This document shows, piece after piece, positions 61,851 to 64,000 of a stretch of DNA of 64,000 nucleotides (the first letter of the stretch is position 1; each line of letters opens with the position of its first letter). This DNA is from Cohnella silvisoli (GTDB lineage: Bacteria; Bacillota; Bacilli; Paenibacillales; Paenibacillaceae). Below the pieces are notes generated by a model, which had not been told where the DNA came from, did not search any database, and was given only the letters and a program-made list of their open reading frames with translations. Both the position numbers and the translations under genes were made by a program. Location: the NCBI RefSeq assembly GCF_021190915.1, contig NZ_JAIOAP010000007.1:248001-312000 (forward strand), in the 5' to 3' direction.

Positions 61851-62741
61851 TCAACCCTTGACTGCGCCAAGAATGAGTCCCTTTACAAAGTACCTCTGCA
61901 TCGAGGGATACACACATAATATCGGCAGCGTCACAACCATCGTAATCGTCATTCTGATCGTTTCTGGCGTGATTTTCCTGACAACGGTGCCCCGGGCTAA
62001 ATCTTCTTTGGAGGCGGAAGCAATTTGGCTGGCTTGGTTAAAATATTCAAAAAGCACCAGTTGCAGCGTCCTAAGCTTCGGGTTCTGAACGAGAAGAAAG
62101 TTATCGATAAACGAATTCCACTGCGTTACGGCGGCAAAAACCGCTATCGTGGCAATAATTGGAGTGGATACTTGAAAGATAATTTTCGTAAAAATCGTAA
62201 AATACCCGGCTCCATCGATTTTGGCCGACTCTTCCAGTGCCGGCGGAAGCTGCTCCATGAAAGTCTTAAGTAAAACGACATAAAATGCCGAGATTGCGGA
62301 AGGGACCACGTAGAGCAAAAAATTGTTGTTTAAGTGATACATCTTCATCGTAAGATAATAGGGAATAATTCCGGCATTAAAATACATGGTAATGATAACG
62401 AACCGATAAATTATTTTTTTGTATGGCAGTTCCTCTTTTGAAACGATGTAGGCGAATAATGAACAGCTGAACACGGTTATTCCGGTACCGATTGCCGTTC
62501 TAAGAACGGAAACGACAAAGGAATGAAACATGTTTTTAAGCTGAAATATCTCGATGTAATTGTTTAAGGTAACCTTGGCCGGAAGGAGCGTAATCCCTTT
62601 TTGCGCTTCAACCGGGTCGCTGAGGGAGTAGATGAAAATATAATAAAAGGGATAGATACATATAATAAACAAGAGGGTGAGCCCCGCGTAATTCAAAATA
62701 TTGAATATCCGACCGCCTAAGTTGTCTTCCTTGATTTTCAT
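61851..62741 (-). CDS. ABC transporter permease, LplC type (module H)
   Basis: 296 residues from ATG at 62741 with GGGGG/GGGAG upstream (an in-frame TTG nine bases earlier is the alternative). Six helices; EAA loop EESAKIDGAGYFTIFTKIIF; ending GLILGAVKG. Pairs with the 62765 product, whose stop is about 23 bp upstream. Confidence 0.92.
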   Translation of the reverse strand: MKIKEDNLGGRIFNILNYAGLTLLFIICIYPFYYIFIYSLSDPVEAQKGITLLPAKVTLNNYIEIFQLKNMFHSFVVSVLRTAIGTGITVFSCSLFAYIVSKEELPYKKIIYRFVIITMYFNAGIIPYYLTMKMYHLNNNFLLYVVPSAISAFYVVLLKTFMEQLPPALEESAKIDGAGYFTIFTKIIFQVSTPIIATIAVFAAVTQWNSFIDNFLLVQNPKLRTLQLVLFEYFNQASQIASASKEDLARGTVVRKITPETIRMTITMVVTLPILCVYPSMQRYFVKGLILGAVKG

Positions 62742-62764
62742 TTCTCCCAACCCCCAATAAATCC

Positions 62765-63706
62765 CTATATAATGCTAGTGCCTCTAGCTTTTTTGGAGAT
62801 GTAATTCACGCTGAACAAAAGAATGATGCTTATTACCGTTTTCAACATCCCTATCGCCGTAGCATAGGAATAGTCGCTTGTAACAATTCCTAGTTTGTAA
62901 ACGTAATAGTCAAGAACTTCGATTTTGTTTGAAACCAGACTGTTATAAAATACAAGATACTGCTCAAAACCGGCTGAGAGTATATTACTGACCTGCAGAA
63001 GCAGGAGGACGAAAAAAGTGGAGCTGATACCCGGGAGTGTGATATGAACAATCGACTTAAAGCGGCTTGCTCCATCTACTTTTGCCGCATCATACAGCTC
63101 ATTGTCGATACCCGCTATGGCTGCGATGTAAATAATAGATCCGAACCCGACGTTTTTCCAAATGTTGATTGCCGTTTGAAACGGCCATACCGTCCCGCTA
63201 TTTCCCAAAACATTCAATGGCTCTTTGATGATATGCCAGTTTATCAATACCTTATTTACAAGACCTTCCGAAGAAATCATGGAAAAAGCAAGCGAGAATA
63301 CGATTACCCAACTAATAAAATTCGGAAGCGTCGTTGTCGTCTGAATGATTTTCCGAAACCTTTTTGATTTTACTTCATTTAGAAGTATGGCCAATAGAGC
63401 TGGAAGAGGAGAACATAGGATAAGAAGGAAGCTAAGCGTAAGAGTGTTTTTCAGGACACGGATAACATCCTCTCTGCCCTCCGTAACCAATATTCGAAAA
63501 TAATCCAACCCGACGAATGGCGTTTTGTCCAACGGAATTCCCGGTTTAAAATTATAGAAGGAATAGATCCACCCGAATAGCGGCACATAGCTAAAAGCAA
63601 AAACAAGCAAAATAAAAGGAAGCGCCATCCACAACAAGATTGCGCCGTCCCTTGATTTTTTCTTTCCGATAATTCCTTTTCTCAAACTTACCCATGACTT
63701 TGCCAC
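62765..63706 (-). CDS. ABC transporter permease, LplB type (module H)
   Basis: 313 residues from GTG at 63706 with GAGGAGAGA upstream. Cytoplasmic lysine-rich N-terminus of about 20 residues, then six helices, FSYVPLFGWIYSFYNFKPG in the first loop and EAA motif DAAKVDGASRFKSIVHITLP. First gene of module H after a 167-bp gap that holds a candidate promoter (TACTAT) and an inverted repeat AAAGTT-G-AACTTT (63847-63859) near the end of the kinase gene. Confidence 0.92.
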   Translation of the reverse strand: MAKSWVSLRKGIIGKKKSRDGAILLWMALPFILLVFAFSYVPLFGWIYSFYNFKPGIPLDKTPFVGLDYFRILVTEGREDVIRVLKNTLTLSFLLILCSPLPALLAILLNEVKSKRFRKIIQTTTTLPNFISWVIVFSLAFSMISSEGLVNKVLINWHIIKEPLNVLGNSGTVWPFQTAINIWKNVGFGSIIYIAAIAGIDNELYDAAKVDGASRFKSIVHITLPGISSTFFVLLLLQVSNILSAGFEQYLVFYNSLVSNKIEVLDYYVYKLGIVTSDYSYATAIGMLKTVISIILLFSVNYISKKARGTSII

Positions 63707-63873
63707 AGTTCATCTCTCCTCTCTTCGATGATAGTAAATAAATTCAGCGAGGATGAGAATGAAATTATCATTGATTTTATTGAACAATTCCGCAATGGCC
63801 TACGGAAATAACAGGTCTTTGAATCATAAAGTGAATTTTTTTACGAAAAGTTGAACTTTCTTGAGCACATTCT

Positions 63874-64000
63874 TTAATCAACCCTTTTGGGCAGGAGTAT
63901 GGACACCCTTGTCCCTTCGGAACCGGAACTCTCGACCCGGACTCCGTATGGATCGCCGAAGCTAAGAAGGATTCTTCTATTCACGTTATAAATACCAATA
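63874..64000 (-). CDS. Sensor histidine kinase, C-terminal end only (module H)
   Basis: The window edge cuts this gene; 41 codons remain. They read IGIYNVNRRILLSFGDPYGV then RVESSGSEGTRVSILLPKRVD, the closing G-box of a YesM-type HATPase domain (compare GIRNVHRR...GYGLR...EGTRV in the module A kinase). The kinase is followed by the module H permease genes with no regulator between, so its response regulator, if present, lies upstream outside the window. Confidence 0.85.
   Translation of the reverse strand, partial: IGIYNVNRRILLSFGDPYGVRVESSGSEGTRVSILLPKRVD

Noticed and set aside
63789..63808. TTCCG-N10-CGGAA repeat as a riboswitch or terminator in the module H leader
   Set aside because: Five-pair stem with a ten-base loop and no supporting sequence features.

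Overview
This window looks like a chromosomal stretch from a Paenibacillaceae bacterium (Paenibacillus/Cohnella type). The reasons are the many YesM-type sensor kinases paired with YesN-type (REC + AraC) regulators, MsmEFG- and LplB/LplC/LipO-type sugar importers, strong AGGAGG ribosome sites with frequent GTG/TTG starts, and CcpA-type cre boxes. Genus is inferred from gene content only. I saw no rRNA, tRNA, phage genes or insertion sequences.

Layout. (A) 1-8786, minus: kinase, regulator, two permeases, binding protein, then a membrane-anchored DUF6259 protein cut by the window edge. (B) 8.9-16.5 kb, mixed strands: MFS exporter, methylglyoxal synthase (+), aldose 1-epimerase, small alpha/beta hydrolase overlapping an M48 protease, minimal L,D-transpeptidase (+), glycerate kinase, Uma2 protein. 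(C) 16.6-21.3 kb: kinase-regulator-binding protein without permeases. (D) 21.4-28.8 kb: a sugar-use cassette (Gfo/Idh dehydrogenase, ThuA, binding protein, two permeases, a decayed GH66-like gene, an unknown protein with a winged-helix-like end), bracketed by two arrays of one 52-bp repeat family. (E) 28.9-35.1 kb: aldo/keto reductase (+), RarD-like transporter, MHYT hybrid kinase plus response regulator, polysaccharide deacetylase (+). (F) 35.1-45.5 kb: kinase, regulator, binding protein, two permeases, an SGNH-hydrolase scrap, then ROK-SIS-SIS-ROK sugar-phosphate genes. (G) 45.6-57.9 kb: kinase, regulator, binding protein, LplB/LplC permeases, a 900-aa secreted discoidin/Fn3/glycosidase-like protein, a GH2 mannosidase-type enzyme. 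(H) 58-64 kb: LplB, LplC, binding protein, DUF4838 protein, with the end of another kinase at the edge.

How it works together. Each module senses an extracellular glycan fragment through a YesM kinase, activates its operon through a YesN regulator, captures the sugar with a lipoprotein, imports it through two permeases, and processes it with a hydrolase or sugar-phosphate enzymes. No importer ATPase gene is present, so all five complete importers must borrow one encoded elsewhere. Two of the six binding-protein genes carry a good cre box.

Most unusual points. (1) Direct 52-bp arrays bracket one catabolic cassette, and the paralogous binding protein that may act as its sensor lies just outside. 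(2) A segment of about 130 bp, including the last ~13 codons and a 3' RNA hairpin, is shared by two unrelated hydrolase genes, each just upstream of the next module's kinase; one copy abuts exactly a scrap of an alpha-mannosidase-like gene. (3) Scraps of three hydrolase genes (GH66-like, SGNH, GH38-like) sit in the hydrolase slots of transport operons, suggesting that slot is repeatedly lost or swapped.
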